A stretch of 51,903 bases of DNA from Spirogloea muscicola (GCA_009602725.1 WELB01000116.1:253021-304923); one strand, 5' to 3'; shown: positions 1 through 11,962, counted from the stretch's first letter. A program made the numbers and translations. Notes: a model not told the origin generated them from the letters alone.

Positions 1-1
1 C

Positions 2-3000
2 CCCTTCCCTCCACCCCCTGTTCCACAGCTCAGCCCTCCTATGGCTGTCCCGCCTTCAAGCCCCCCTCCTCCTGCCTTGCCACCAAACCCACCTCCCATG
101 GTTGCCGCTCTCCTCCCCCCACCTCCAGCTCCTCCACTTCGGGCGGTCGGCAGCGCGCCGGCCCCCATCGGGTCGCAGGGCCCAGCCTTCAGCGTGCTCT
201 CGTTTGGGGCCGTTGGCGATGGCGCCACGGACGACTCGGCCGCGTTCAGCGCCGCCTTCTCGCAAGCGTGCAGGTGATATGCCCTGACTCAACGCAAGTT
301 GACAAGGGGCCTCAGCTAGGGGAGCGCTGTGGTGTGAGCAGCCCCTCACACGCGCTCCTCGTGCGCTTTTCACGTAACCTCTGGTTGCGCCACGCAATGC
401 ATGCACTAGCTCCAAATATGCGCCAGGCTGTGAGGATGATCCGGATGCTGCTGCAGAAGATTATCTTTGGCAAATATAAACCGACGCGAGAGACAGACAA
501 TAGGGAAGCCTCAAGCAGCTAGCAATGCCGTTCCAGCGGGGTCGAAGAATATACAGTGTCAAACAGATGATGGGGGCAGGGTTACTAGTCACAGAGTCAC
601 GTTGACTGGGAGGGCACAGCTGAGGTTGCACACCTGTATCGCTTCATGGAGGTCTACTTCGGACGTTCGGCATTGCATGTCTCATGTGCTCACAAAGGCC
701 CACACAAGTGGACCTTGACTGGCCACTGTTTGGCTCGCGGTTGTTCCTGCTCCTTGTTTTGTGCTGTCTCAGCTCCATCGGCGGAGGAACAGTGTATGTA
801 CCTCCTGGCCTCATCTTCGAGGTCAAGCCCATAATTGCGGCGGGGCCCTGCATGGGGCCCATCACCTTCTGGGTAGGTGCTGAGGTCCTGCCCAAATGAC
901 TACCAAGCTACTTAGCAGCTCCTTCTACAATTTGGCTGTGTCTGACCTTATCTTATCTGCACTTCATCGAGCATTGCAGGTCGACGGCGCTATTGTGGCC
1001 CCATCGACCATGTCGGGCTGGCCGTACCCGCTGACACAGTACTGGCTGCTGATCCAGAGCATCGAAAACTTGTCTATCAAGGTTGGCATGCATTGGGGTG
1101 CACAACTGCGCAGCTGACTATCGAGAACGCTGAACATGACCAATCAACAAGAGAGCTAAATGTTTTCGTCAAGGCACAGAGAGTACAGCAACTTCAACCG
1201 TAGGTCCCCATTCTGAGATTATCAGAAAATGCAAAGGCCTTCGGGTTTTCCTGTTTCAGTTCAATCTGATTACATTCGTTCCTGACAGCGAAAGCATAAG
1301 AGAAGAGTCAGTAGCCTGAACCTGGGCTGGTCCTATTGTCTCTGTTACCAATATTCTCCTTTATATGAACAGGGTGGCGGGGTGATCGACGGCAGAGGCT
1401 CCGTGTTTTGGGATGGCAGCGACCCAAGCAAGGGCCGGAAACTGGTCACGTGTGGGAAGAACCAGCTGGGGTACACACAGGATATCAAGGCAAGTGCCTG
1501 CTTTGTCAAGTTGCTATTCTGTAATTATCACCACATATGTCACAGATGTGTATAAGCTCAGAGAGTGGAGATTGGATGACCTCAGAAAGATCCAAAGCCC
1601 TGTCAAGTGAATGTCTGATGCAAGCCTGATCAATCACATCCTATGATGTTGGTTCCTCGTGTTGTGCCTCCTGATGCCACCAGCTCATCTACATCTATGG
1701 CTGCCGCAATGTGGAAGTGACGGGCGTGACTATACAAAATAGCCCACTCTTCCACCTCGTCATCGACCACTGCTCCGGGGTGCTTGTTGATGGCATTACG
1801 GTCCTTGCTCCAGCCGACAGGTACTGACAGAGCACGCTATTCAGCGCTTAAGTGCAGCTGATGGCCACATTGCCAACTCAGACTGCATCATGCAGGAAGG
1901 ACAACAACGACCAAAGAGCTTGAGGCTTGTGAAACAGACTTACAAAGCAGCCTCCCACAAGTACCTCATTGGGCTCGGAAGCACATGTACCACTCATCAC
2001 TAACCCCTCCTGGCACATTTTCCACCACAACACTGCAGCCCCAACACTGATGGTATACATCTCCAGAGGTCACAGAACGTAGTGATCCAGAACTGCAACA
2101 TTGGAGTTGGAGATGACTGTGTCTCTATCCAGAATGGCACAACTGGAGTGCTTGTGCAAGATTCACACTGTGGCCCTGGGCATGGCATCAGGTAAAGTGA
2201 GGCTCGACAATATGAAGCTTCATGGGCTACCAAGAGCAATATAGGCTTGAACTAGTAAGCCCCGTCCTATGTTGGAAGCTCGACCTGGTGGTGCGCTTAC
2301 AGCTGTAGTATGCACAATTGTGATGCAGTATTGGGAGTCTAGGCAGGGGCGGAGACTACTCCTGCGTTAGCAACATAACTGTGAAGGCAATCACATTCGT
2401 GGGCACCAGCAATGGTGCCCGAATCAAGAGCTGGCAGGTGAGGTTGCATCATTCCTGCCTCTTTCATCATATCTGTGATCACATCATTGCGGACAGGGGC
2501 CAGTGAGAGCATGATGTGCCTGGTCAGGAGATCCCAAGCGAGGAGGAAATGTAATATCGACATCTCATTTGACAGTCAGCATGGTAACTGTATGTCGAGC
2601 AGGGTGGGCAGGGCAGTGTCCATGACATCACCTTCAGTCAGCTGACAATGGTGGCCGTGGCTCTCCCAGTCGTTATTGACCAGTTCTACTGTGACAAAAT
2701 GTGCGACTTATCATGCAAAAATGCGACGGATGCAGTGCAGGTACCAATCTGCCAGTCTTAGAAGCTGCAATTCTTATTTAGCAGGTCAATCTTCAGCTTT
2801 AGTTAGTGCATGTTGCTGTAACCTGGGACTCCAGCATCAGTACCCCTTTCCAATGATGATAACACTTGGCTAGCTACTTGTGATAGTAATGGATTGTCAA
2901 GCAATCCCCCATATTATGCCGTCTGCAGGTCAGCAATATCGTGTTCCGGGACATCGTGGGCACGACCTCTACTGGCACAGCCGTCTCAATATTGTGCAGC

Positions 3001-3406
3001 GACACAAGTGAGTCCGTAGGCTGCAAGTGCTGATGGAAGCGTGCTTGCCTAGCATGCAAATCAGACGGTTTTACCTGTTGCAGATTGAGGAGTTACTGCT
3101 CGATTCTTCTCTACTTGAGATTGATCATCTGTTCAATTTCGCATCAGCAAGAAGATCTCTTGAGCAATTCAGCTTCCTCCATGCTTTTTGAGCCACTCTG
3201 GGTGGTTCACTGCAGACCCGTGTGTCAATGTGAGCATCATCGATGTAGACATCACGCTCGATACCACCAGCCATTACACATCTGTTACATCCAAGTGCTG
3301 GCAGGCCTATGGTGACAGCTCCTCCAGCAACAGCCCGCCCGGCTGCATCATGCCAGCGGCTTTGCTCAATCCGGCTGTCTACACACCTCTTGAGCCCCAG
3401 TGCTGA
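2..3406 (+). CDS. Polygalacturonase-like glycoside hydrolase (GH28), Pro-rich N-terminus, 5' partial
   Basis: Predicted secreted enzyme of the pectin-degrading GH28 family with a right-handed beta-helix fold; the true substrate in an alga is unknown. Ten exons can be read: 2-273, 773-872, 980-1081, 1373-1489, 1684-1820, 2039-2191, 2338-2437, 2603-2740, 2929-3007 and 3216-3406, all phases agreeing. The family's catalytic blocks are present: SPNTDGI, then GVGDDC in exon 6, GPGHGIS at its end, and GARIKSW in exon 7. The N-terminal [15 protein letters not shown] block is typical of the fold. The reading frame stays open and Pro-rich back to base 2, upstream of the ATG at 41, so the gene probably starts outside the window with a Pro-rich linker. 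The intron after exon 4 starts with GC (AAG/GCAAGT). From the ATG at 41 the product would be 449 residues. Family assignment is firm; the start is not. Confidence 0.94.
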
Positions 3407-3876
3407 GAGATGTACAGACCTGCGGCCGCTCCAACAACCCCTCTGATTACACAATCGCGCCCGGCTCATTGGCCTCCTGCGTTGCCAAAGCTGACAACCT
3501 CCATTCGGCAGGTCAAGGGAATTTGAGGGGACCTCAATGCTGCTTTGATCTTGAATTATTCACATGTATTCTTCTAGACTCCTTGAGTGCCCAACTGGCT
3601 AAATCAAATTGGCCACTTGGGCATGCTTAGTACAGCCTCACAACCCTTGCATGAAAACAACAACCACCATTCTTTCCAAGTGAAAGCTGCAAGCTGCGTG
3701 ATGACTTTCGTGGCTTTGCCCCAATACAGTGGCTCCGCTAACCCCCTTACCAGAATGCTCAAGACTCAGGTCAGACAGCGACGTAGCCTGCAGGTCGAAC
3801 TGATGCATCCAGACGCAGGCAAGGTAGAATGTCATTCTCAGGATGCATAAGGGAATATGTATATGTACAAATGCCG
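3407..3876. other. Tail-to-tail intergenic stretch (GH28 / FMO)
   Basis: This stretch separates the stop of the GH28 gene from the last FMO reading frame on the opposite strand. It should hold the two 3' UTRs. No further coding segment or repeat was recognised. Confidence 0.5.
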
Positions 3877-6800
3877 TCAGTGTTCTTTGGCTCCGCATAC
3901 TGGAGGCCCAGCTTGTCGGCTGCCCTTGCCTCTGAGGGCGCCCGCGACGATAGCCTCCAGCACAAGCCACCAACCGCAGACTTGCAGGAGCTTAACAGTG
4001 GCCCAATGGTGGAGGCACTGCATTGCAGAAGGTTCTTGTACAAGTGCTTGCTCTTTGCAAGCTGGGCTACTGAAGCTCACTCCAACATGCTCGTCGTCAG
4101 CCACTACTGCAGGGCTGCAGTAGTCCACGCTGGAGTGTGGGACGAATATGTTGGCTAAGAAACCCGGCTTCCTGCGGGGGTTCCAGCCCATGTCTTGGCA
4201 AAGAGTGGAGTAATGCCAAATGTGGACTGGAGCGATGCAGGACACCCGCCGGAAGAATGGAGTTTGCCTTTTCTTGTAGGCTCGCCAATGCTGCCTCTCC
4301 CTCTCCATGACTTCATCAGCTGCATCCAATCCGTGCTAAAGTTATTAGCTTGTGTATGCTAAGAGAAATTTTTTCATAAGTGCCAGGTCAGACATTGCGC
4401 AGCAAGGAGGCCATTCAGTTGTCTTGCGAGCAACAACTACTGCACCAACCTCCACTCCAGTATTGGATGGCTTCTGGAATAAGCTCAGGAGCATTCCCAA
4501 CAGGGCAGGGACTCACCAGGAAGTACTAGAGTGCCCGATATGACTTTCCCAAGCCACCGTGATCCCATCTCTGCACTTTGCACTGCTGAAAGCCCTTCGT
4601 GGTAACCAAGGAAGGCAACATCCGGTATTTCTGGGTGAAGCATGCCCCTGCTAAATCATCGACAACCAAAAGTAGAGGACCCAGGGCTCAGGGACAAAGA
4701 AGGAGGTGACTGCCTCTGGACCAAGATGCAGTTGCAAGGTGCGCACCATGCAGTAAAATTAGCTGCATATTTTATGCTGTAAGAGTGTCGTCAGCGTGCT
4801 ACGGAGGTCAAGGCTGCACCACTCACCGGTAAAGGTAGAGGCACTCCCCTGGAGTGCTTAGGCAATCCCTGTACTCACAGGGGAGTACGGATTTGAGCTT
4901 CGAGGCACCATTATAGCCAGTGCAGAGCAGAACCACGTCAGCCTCGATCTCCTTCTCTCCCATCAGGGCAACGCCCTTACGTGTGAAGTGCCACTGCGTG
5001 CTTTGCTGCAGGACGGCGCACATTTTGCAATCAACCATCTGACCTCAGGCTCTGGCAAGCAACTGAGGCGCAAATGAGATATGGCTGCATGCATGGAGGT
5101 TGGCGTCAGGCGCCCAGTACCCGAAGCTGGATGCTTCCCTGCTCAATGAGCGAGAAGAAGCTGTCGGGCAGCTGGGGAAGGATGCACGCAGAAAGGTCTT
5201 GAAAAAACGAGTGCTCTGGGACCAGCCCATACTTCCTGAGCGGAAAGTTGTAGAGCAAGTACATCTCAATGAGGCCAAAGTACAGGGACCTCTGGAGAGA
5301 ATAGGCAGCAAAGAGGCTTCTTCAGCAATATTAGATGCGTACAACGGCCAGCCTTGCACCAAGTCAGAAGCTCCCAGGTCTGCCTTGCTCTACGAAGACC
5401 ACATGGTCCTCGACCTCCTAATGACTGCCGATTGCGCAAGTTGCACAGCTAGTGAACTAATGCTGCAACATGCCATGGGCTTGATGGCGGAGATGCACCA
5501 GAGGGGACAGGACTGTTTGCTTAAGTGTCTCAAGTCCTGACTGGTCCGGCTTTGGAACCCAGAATTCCGCAAACCGCGACAATATCAGGTAACTTAAGGG
5601 TAAGCCATAGAGCAGCTGCGACCGAGGGAGGAGCCAGTGTGGCTTCCGAAAAAGGAGTGTGCAACTGGCCTGGGCGACATCTGCATGCAGAGAGGCCAGC
5701 GATGTTCAATATTGCTACCTTAGACAAATGTACTGTGGCCATTGTCAATGGAGCAACACATCACACATGGCACCTGCACAAGGACAGTGGCATGCAGGGG
5801 TCTAGTAGAAGTAGTGTGAACCTCTGTTTATCTCCGCGGCCTCGATGGCTACATCAATGCTGGTCTTCTGATAGCCAACAACCACAACCTTCTTGCCATG
5901 CAGGAGCTTCTCAGTGCCGGCCTTGTCCAGCTCAGAGTACTGGGCCGAGTGCAGAGTCGTCCCCTGAAATACCTGCGGCCCTTTGCCTGGCTCAAAGGAC
6001 GGCAGCTTCGGGACATCGCCAAAGCACCCACAGCACATCACAACGAAGTCGAACTGCTGTGCCACGCGCACAATCAGCAAATCAGCAGATAGTAGTCCTA
6101 AATTCAATGCAACTGCCACCGAGGCAACCCTGGTACAAAATATGCATGCAACCCAGGACTGGCAAGAGTCTAGCACACATCTCTTACAGTCGCACCTCTT
6201 GCACTGTTTCTTGAGGTTGCAAGCTAACGGGTATTCGCTCTTCCAGCATCAGGCTCCAACCTGCTTGACCTCCAGGTGCAACTGCAGATGCCCAGCGTGG
6301 TACATCAAGCACAGTAAGTGTCTGGGCTCCTGCTCTTCACAAGACCTGATCAGCCGCTACAAGTTCTTTCCCATGCTCCTTATCAGCATGCGTCTTAGGA
6401 AGAAGATTGTGCATTGACTGATGTTGGCCTCAACACATGGAGTGCGCAGATCCTGTTGACAAACTTCACCTGGAAGTCTGGTCATCTTCATCACACGGGT
6501 GTTCAGCCGGAACCTTGCCCTGATATTGAAGTGCCGGACGTAGGTGCTCAGGTAATCCATGACCTGCTCATGCGATGGGAACGTTGGCACCGACTCCGGC
6601 CACGGCCAGTCCGAGAACCTGCCACCACCCCAGGCTGCCGCTTCAATGACATCCAGGACATGAGCAGCTGGGTGCTCTCACCTATATCCTAATGGGAAAT
6701 TCGTGTGGCCAGCAAGAAGCCATTGTGCGTTTCACGGACGTTGTTAGTCAAGACCACTGGACGGCGGCCCTACAAGTACAGTCCCCTATGCACTACCTGT

Positions 6801-7784
6801 AAGCCTCTTTAGGAGTCTGGAGCGCCGTTGACGGGTATGTGTGGGACCAGATGCCACCAATGCTACCCCTGGCCTCGAAGACTGCGGGGCCGAGGCAGAG
6901 AACGAAGGGCCTTTCAGAACTGCTGCCGAGGTCTTGGAGGACACTGGCCTTCCTCCGCGCATGAACAAGCACCTGTTAGAGGCTCAAATTGATGACTTAC
7001 CTGTGACGTCGTGGCCGTCTTCACTCAGCACCTTGCAAGCTGCGATGCCACTGACACCGCCTCCAACTACAGCCACTCGCTTAGCAGGCGGAGTGCTGTC
7101 AGCAGATGGTGTCCTCCACTGGTCGGAGCTGACGCGACCGCAAGCGTCCTGAGCTGCCTCGTCGCTGACAGCCTGCTGGCACGGCAAAGAGCCGCCGCGC
7201 CGTTCGCTTGGCAGCCGAAGCACGCTGTCGCGCTCCGCGGAAGATGCAGAGAGGAGCCACCGGTGCTCGTCGCGAAGCGGGACATCCCCAGGCTCTCGCC
7301 CAAAGTGTGCCGTCTGAAACGCCATTCGCCCATCATCCGAGCTCAAGCAGACCGCTGCGGCGGCAAGCCGGGAAGCAGAACCTCCTGCGCCGCCACGGTC
7401 CGGCCACGCGCTCCCGGCGGGCGTCGCCAGGACGGCGGCGGCGGCGGCGCAGCTGTCGCCGTCAGCCGGCGCGTCGATCATCCCGGCGCCGAGCATGCTG
7501 CCACGGCCCGCCGAAGCGCCGCCACAAGGCACGACAGCGTGCGGAGCACTGCAGCGCTGGAGGACGGGACGAAGCCAGGCGGGAGGACGACGCGGAGAGC
7601 GCCACAGCAATGCCGCGGCACCGGCGGCGGACTGAGGACACCGGCGGCGCCTCGCCGGCCAAGGCGGGCGCCGCTGCGCGCGCTGATGGCGGCGGCGGCG
7701 CTGGCGGCGGCGACGGAAGAATGACGGAGGAGATATTTCTGCCCGCCCGGCTGGGTCCCACGCCTTTGGCCCCGTGGTGTCCAT
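3877..7784 (-). CDS. Flavin-containing monooxygenase (FMO)
   Basis: FAD- and NADPH-dependent monooxygenase that oxygenates nucleophilic N or S atoms; the substrate cannot be inferred. The first coding block (7784 or 7325 down to 7001) carries the FAD motif [10 protein letters not shown]. Next come 6881-6797 ([14 protein letters not shown]) and 6618-6470 ([18 protein letters not shown]), with phases agreeing. A block near 6090-5815 holds [18 protein letters not shown] and the family signature [11 protein letters not shown]. The second dinucleotide site there reads [14 protein letters not shown], departing from the usual GxGxSA. Further blocks lie at about 5320-5100, 5035-4828 ([12 protein letters not shown]) and 4325-3877 ([17 protein letters not shown]). 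Exons at about 6360-6100 and 4800-4440 are not resolved. An ATG at 7784 would add a long Arg/Ala-rich leader; 7325 is the alternative start. The true stop could lie earlier if the last block is spliced. Confidence 0.88.
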
Positions 7785-7909
7785 CTGGCATTCCGTGGAT
7801 TCTTTCTCCTTTGCTTGCAGCCCGTGCCGATCTGGGCCTGGTCGGTCGCTCCGCGAGCAGCCCGCCCGCTCTTGACGGTTAGTTAAATCTACGTGTTTCA
7901 GCGCTTTTC

Positions 7910-8432
7910 AGCCCCTTTCGGACCTTGTCCATTCTTTCGCAGGTGGCGGCGCACGTGGTGGCGCACGTTCCTCCGCTGTGCAAACCGCGGCGAACGGCTG
8001 CCCATGACCTCCTCAGGGATGCAACATTTGGGTCCAGGTCTTCCGCATGCGGCTGTCTGTCTCTCTCCAACGCTCCCTGGGTCACGCAGTCCACTTGCGG
8101 GCAGGCCGCGCTATGGATGGTGCTTCTGGGTCTCGGCGTGGATATTTCCCCACCTGCGAGCCACTCCGATTTGCTGCTGCTCACTCGTGGTTACCAAGCT
8201 TCCATTTGCGCCAGTCTCGTGCATTGCTGTGTGGCTTAGGCGCCTTTCGGCTCGTTGGACCTTGTTCATTCGTCTTGGGCTGGCCTTTCCCAGCCCCTAC
8301 CTTCCTTGGGTGAACATTTTCTTGCTGTAGTCTCGTGCATAGCTGTATGGGTTAGGCGCCTTTCGGCTCTTTGGACCTTGTCCATTCTTTTTGGGCAGGC
8401 CTTTCTCAGCCACCGTCATGATTGGGCGAGCT
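7910..8432 (+). mobile_element. Non-LTR retrotransposon fragment with two tandem 3' tails
   Basis: Broken remains of the C-terminal part of the non-LTR reverse transcriptase family in this window. The Cys/His segment (LCANRGER, then TAAHDLLRDATFG after a frameshift) is near 7970-8030. An internal deletion then joins it to MRLSVSLQRSLGHAVHLRAG (8047-8106), and the reading frame is lost near 8150. After it come two copies of a ~110-base 3' tail (about 8214-8320 and 8327-8432). The first has a perfect GGGCTGG/CCAGCCC hairpin at 8277-8296; the second, at 8391-8411, is eroded. A short upstream piece at 7913-7937 matches the tail motif TTCGGACCTTGTCCATTC. Confidence 0.75.
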
Positions 8433-8715
8433 TCTAAATGTTTGGCAGTTTCATCTCGCTTGGAGAAGGTCCCCGCATCATTGCGGGTGTGGTGACTACC
8501 GACTCCGTCAACTCCACCAATGCCGGCGTCGACAGCAGGGCACGCGGTCGGCACAGCGGGTCAGGGCAAGGAGCGCAGATATGCGGATTACCCGGGTGGA
8601 GATGCGCAGCACTCGCGATAGACGTGCAAGGGGCCTTCGGCAGTCGCTGGCTGGACCTTCTGTAGCGGCTTGCCCGGCAGGCCATCGAGCGTCGGCAGGG
8701 TTGTCGTGTGACATG
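8433..8715 (+). mobile_element. Non-LTR retrotransposon fragment, nuclease-like domain
   Basis: Fragment of the C-terminal domain joined directly to the tail of the preceding copy. PRIIAGVVTTDSVNSTNA (about 8470-8525) matches the ARIIADVVTTDVV segment of the copy at 34433-36590. After a frameshift, LAIDVQGAFGSRWLDLL matches its LAVDVHRALGSQWLDLL segment. It ends without the usual LLTRGY end or tail, so it is truncated at both ends. Confidence 0.7.
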
Positions 8716-9006
8716 GTGTCGGTTGCTAATTAACGTCGATAGGACAGATGTGTGTGAAATGCAGGTGACAAGATTGAGTCCACGTGACTGGCAACGCCAA
8801 ACATTTAAAATGGAGATAGAAAACGAGATGCATGTTGCTGGGTTTGAAATGAAATGGATAGTTTGGAGAGTGTAGCATTGGAGTGAGAAGGTAAGTGGAG
8901 CTTGTGATGGATGATTCCAGTTTATAGTCACGACGCAGCAGTAATAGTATCAGTGACAGTCTCGGTTTCTGGACAATTAAGATATATTCGATAGCGCCCA
9001 ATTAAA
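8716..9006. other. AT-richer spacer, no gene recognised
   Basis: Lower-GC DNA between a retroelement fragment and a 36-base tandem repeat. No homology to the other repeats in the window was seen and no convincing reading frame was found. Confidence 0.4.
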
Positions 9007-9124
9007 GGGACTTCGGACAGAACCAGTTTCACGCCCAAGTATGGGACTTCGGACATAGCCAGTTTCACGCCCAATCAAGGGACTTCGGACAGAACCACTT
9101 TCACGCCCAATGAAGGGTCTTAGA
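9007..9124. repeat. Tandem repeat, 36-base unit, three copies plus a partial
   Basis: Units at 9007-9042, 9043-9078 and 9079-9114 each begin GGGACTTCGGACA and contain TTTCACGCCCAA. They differ at only a few positions. A decayed fourth unit starts at 9115. The sequence just before (GCGCCCAATTAAA, to 9006) looks like the end of an earlier unit. Function unknown. Confidence 0.9.
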
Positions 9125-9327
9125 ACCAGTACAGAATGCTCACGAAGATGCAATCAATACAATGGATGGGGATTAAGCAAGATCACGTATGTCTAGCCAA
9201 AGCACCGGTTTACGTACCAATTGACGGAGTTCGCCGGTAGACGGCTCCTCAAGTAGACGACCTAACGCGCCAGCCGGTGCCTTCCTGGCACGTCCGGAAC
9301 GCTCACTCGATGTCCGCTGGTTGTTCA

Positions 9328-9434
9328 GCGGTGCGGCGGCGGAGACAGCGACGACGACAGCAGCGGCGACGACGGCAGCGACAACGGCAGCGACGACAAC
9401 AGCAGCGACGACGGCGGCGGCGGCGGCGGCGGCA
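9328..9434. repeat. Imperfect trinucleotide tract (CGA/GCA/CGG)
   Basis: About 100 bases of loosely alternating CGA, GCA, ACA and CGG triplets, ending in a pure GGC run. It translates to Ala/Thr-rich or Arg-rich strings depending on frame, with no sign of a real protein. It lies just before a retroelement tail and may be an expanded target or junction sequence. Confidence 0.8.
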
Positions 9435-9486
9435 AGTCGGCTCAAAGGAAGAAACTGGACCGAGTCGAACTACTCGATCCCAGATC

Positions 9487-9645
9487 CTCCCCCGTTCTGC
9501 CATAGCCTCTTCAGGCCCCGCAGTCGCTGCTTAGCTCGTAGTTTGGCCCCTTCGAACCTTGTCAATTCTTTTCGGGCTGGCTTCTCACAGCCCTTGCCCC
9601 CATTGGGAGAGCCACTTCCTTATTTCTTTAGCCCTCCGCTCGCTT
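9487..9645 (+). mobile_element. Isolated 3' tail of the hairpin-tailed non-LTR family
   Basis: Tail sequence only, without coding part. It runs from CCTCCCCCGTTCTGCCATAG through CCCCGCAGTCGCTGCTTAGC to the hairpin GGGCTGGCTTCTCACAGCCC at 9574-9593, then CCATTGGGAGAGCCACTTC. The same order is found at 13290-13515 and, reversed, at 32690-32815 and 36700-36830. It defines the longest form of the tail. Confidence 0.85.
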
Positions 9646-9784
9646 TTCTTTGGTCGGAAAGAATGGTTCTGTGGTTTTCTTTGGAGCAGGCTCTTTGGCC
9701 CATCTGGCTCCCCCTCCACCCTCGATCCCAAGGCCAGTGTAGCCTGAAACCGCGATTCCGACCTGCCCCTCTACCCGTCATCCC

Positions 9785-9900
9785 CAAGGGAGCAAGCGCG
9801 GCCCAGATTAACTGGTGGTTGGGAGAGGCCAGCCCAAAAGAATGGACAAGGTCTGAAGGAGTCGGAGTGCTAAGGACTGAGACAGCAGCAAGGCCAGTGT
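9785..9900 (-). mobile_element. Isolated 3' tail, reverse orientation
   Basis: Nearly identical over about 100 bases to the tail of the copy at 13965-14065, including AAGAATGGACAAGGTCTGAA and GCTAAGGACTGAGACAGCAG. Here no LLTRGY coding end is attached, so this is an extremely 5'-truncated copy. The hairpin is formed by GGTTGGGAGAGGCCAGCC, with a G-to-T change in one arm. Confidence 0.8.
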
Positions 9901-10261
9901 AGCCTGGGATTGCTATACCCTCACCCTTTCACATTTACCCGCCGCTAGCCTGGCCGGTACCCGCCTTCGCTCGTCAAGGTGGGTCATCCCCATCAGATTT
10001 TCGGCTTCTCTTCGGGCTTGCTTCTTCGGGCTTGTTGAGCGGTTTCGGGCGGTAGGATGGGGTTGGCCCGATGATGTGTAATCAACGGTTACAAAGGCAA
10101 ATCCGCACTCCGGAGTTGAGCTGGAGGTGCTGTGTTTGTGAAATATATTTTACAGTAATAGATAGGTGATGTGCCTCAGTTGTCCGCGTGTGGTGCCACC
10201 TCACCTGCCTTGTCAGACCGACATGAATAAGCCATCGACGGGATATTTCACGACAGGGTCC
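9901..10261. other. Spacer between retroelement pieces
   Basis: No gene, and no recognisable copy of the window's repeats apart from a few GCTTCTTCGGGCTTG echoes near 10018-10040. It may belong to older, unrecognisable tails. Confidence 0.35.
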
Positions 10262-11962
10262 GCAAAGGAAATTTCGTGTATTTGAAACAAACGAAGGCCA
10301 AATGGCCAAGTACAAAGGCAAGCACATCTTAAGACCTACATAACCTACAGTAGATTGACCCGCTCAGAAACCACGGGTCAAAACATAAAGGTCGCTAACC
10401 GATGCCTGGATACTAGATGGCAGATACGAAGCCCTTCTGCCACCAACTAGAGCTCGCCCAGCTTTCTGGTGCAAAGCCTGAGCACGCAAACATGCCGAAA
10501 CTCGTCGTCGCAACAACGACAGATAAGCAGCTGGCAAGCCCATCTCAGCCGGGAACACATCTGCATGTCGTGTGTAGCCTAGATTGGCTATGTTTTGAAG
10601 GAGAGTAAGGAAACGAGGACCTAAGCAGCCAAAGATGTCAATTGCCGCTGGCAAGAGTTGATCACACCGGGGGTAATCGGAGTAGTGCTGCAACTTTCTT
10701 TGTTCAGCACTGCCCACTGCGTGGCCAGCGATGTGTGTCGATGCTGGACCTTTATAGGCCTCCGTAACCACAGTATCGACCAAAGCTCTTGGTCCTCCAC
10801 CGGGTTGCACGCCCACAATGTCAAGTGTGCGGAGATGATGACGTCCCTGGGCATCCGTGGTGATAGGCATGATGTTGTTCACTTCCACGACCGCACGGTA
10901 CCCGGCGTCGCGCATCAAACCCGCCAGAGCATCACGGACGAGGTTGTGGATGCCCACCACTTCTGGTCCAATGGGGCATCGCAGCATGTGAGTGGCGAGC
11001 TCAGCACTCTCTGCACGGAAGCCGCACTCGCACCGGCGCACCCCAATCAGGCACTTAGGTGGGAGGCCGAGGAAGAGTTGAAGCAACGTCCGAAAGGCCT
11101 CGGAGCTGGCTGAAGGCGCTGGCCACAGCGTGTGAGGTGATCCAGTCTGTGGCTCCAGGTGTGGCGAGGGAAGTAAGTCTTGCCAGGCTCCTTGGATTGT
11201 TGTGAATCTCTGGCAGCCTCCTCAAGTTTCTGCGGCGCTCATCTTCCACTGCCGTAACCAGTCTGAATTGTGCCCCTCTATCCGAAGCTTGGGCGAGGGC
11301 GGAGAATGGCGTGAGTAGGGGTTGTATAGAGGGGAAAGAGCCGATTGCCGAGTCACGGATGCTCCTCAGATCCGCTTGGAAGGGTAAGGAGCCTTCCTCC
11401 ACGTTGCGTACGGGATCGTGGAGGCAAGGGAAGCGCATGGGAAGCATAGAGGCGATCTGGTGCCAGCAGCCCAGGAAGGCTGCTTGCGCCGTCTGCTCCA
11501 AAGACCGGCAGCCAAGGCCGCCCATGCGAGTGGGGAGGGAAGCCTGGAGGGCAGATGAAGCGGAGGGGAAAGAGGAAGATTGTAGAAGGGATGCCAGGGA
11601 CTGCAGCAGGGAGTTGTCGAATTCCTTGTAGAGCTCGCCCACCATGCCCATTGGGGGGACTGTCCGCTTGAGGATGGCCAGCCCATTGGCAGGGGTCTGG
11701 CAGCCGTGGGGGAGCTGAAGGTTGGCGGGGAGACCACGTGGGGACCATGCCACGCTCTTGGATGGGCAAACCCGCAGGCCCATCAGGTCCAGTTCGCGAA
11801 CAAGCAAGGGGTAAGCCGCCATGACTTCAGCTGGAGGTCCAATGATGCGTGTATCATCGGCGTAGGAGGGAAAGAGGAGGTCTGGGTGTTGCCTCTGGGT
11901 GCGCCGTACAGCCCGACAATGTGCCAAGGCAAACAGGATTGGGCTAAGGGGATCCCAAAAGG
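10262..11962 (-). mobile_element. Non-LTR retrotransposon copy, family A (RT C-terminus, nuclease-like domain, 3' tail)
   Basis: Truncated at its 5' end inside the reverse transcriptase: it starts at DPLSPILFALAH (about 11960) and continues to the catalytic SYADDTRIIG. The thumb region contains VAWSPRGLPANLQLPHGC. One frameshift near 11105 separates this from the downstream frame (about 11110-10364), which holds a Cys/His cluster (CECGF, then THMLRCPIG) and the HNLVRDALAGLMRDAGY helix. It also carries EVNN, LDIVGV and ALVDTVVT, where PD-(D/E)XK nucleases have acidic residues, and ends YVLTRGF. The 3' tail (10363-10262) lacks the hairpin; it contains TACTTGGCCATTTGGCC and TTTGTTTCAAATAC, shared with 36596-36655. 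The copy cannot make a full protein. Confidence 0.85.

Noticed and set aside
7208-7882. Arg/Ala-rich plus-strand frames opposite the FMO N-terminus
   Set aside because: GC-rich shadow frames; the minus strand carries the FAD-binding motif with a correct splice donor.
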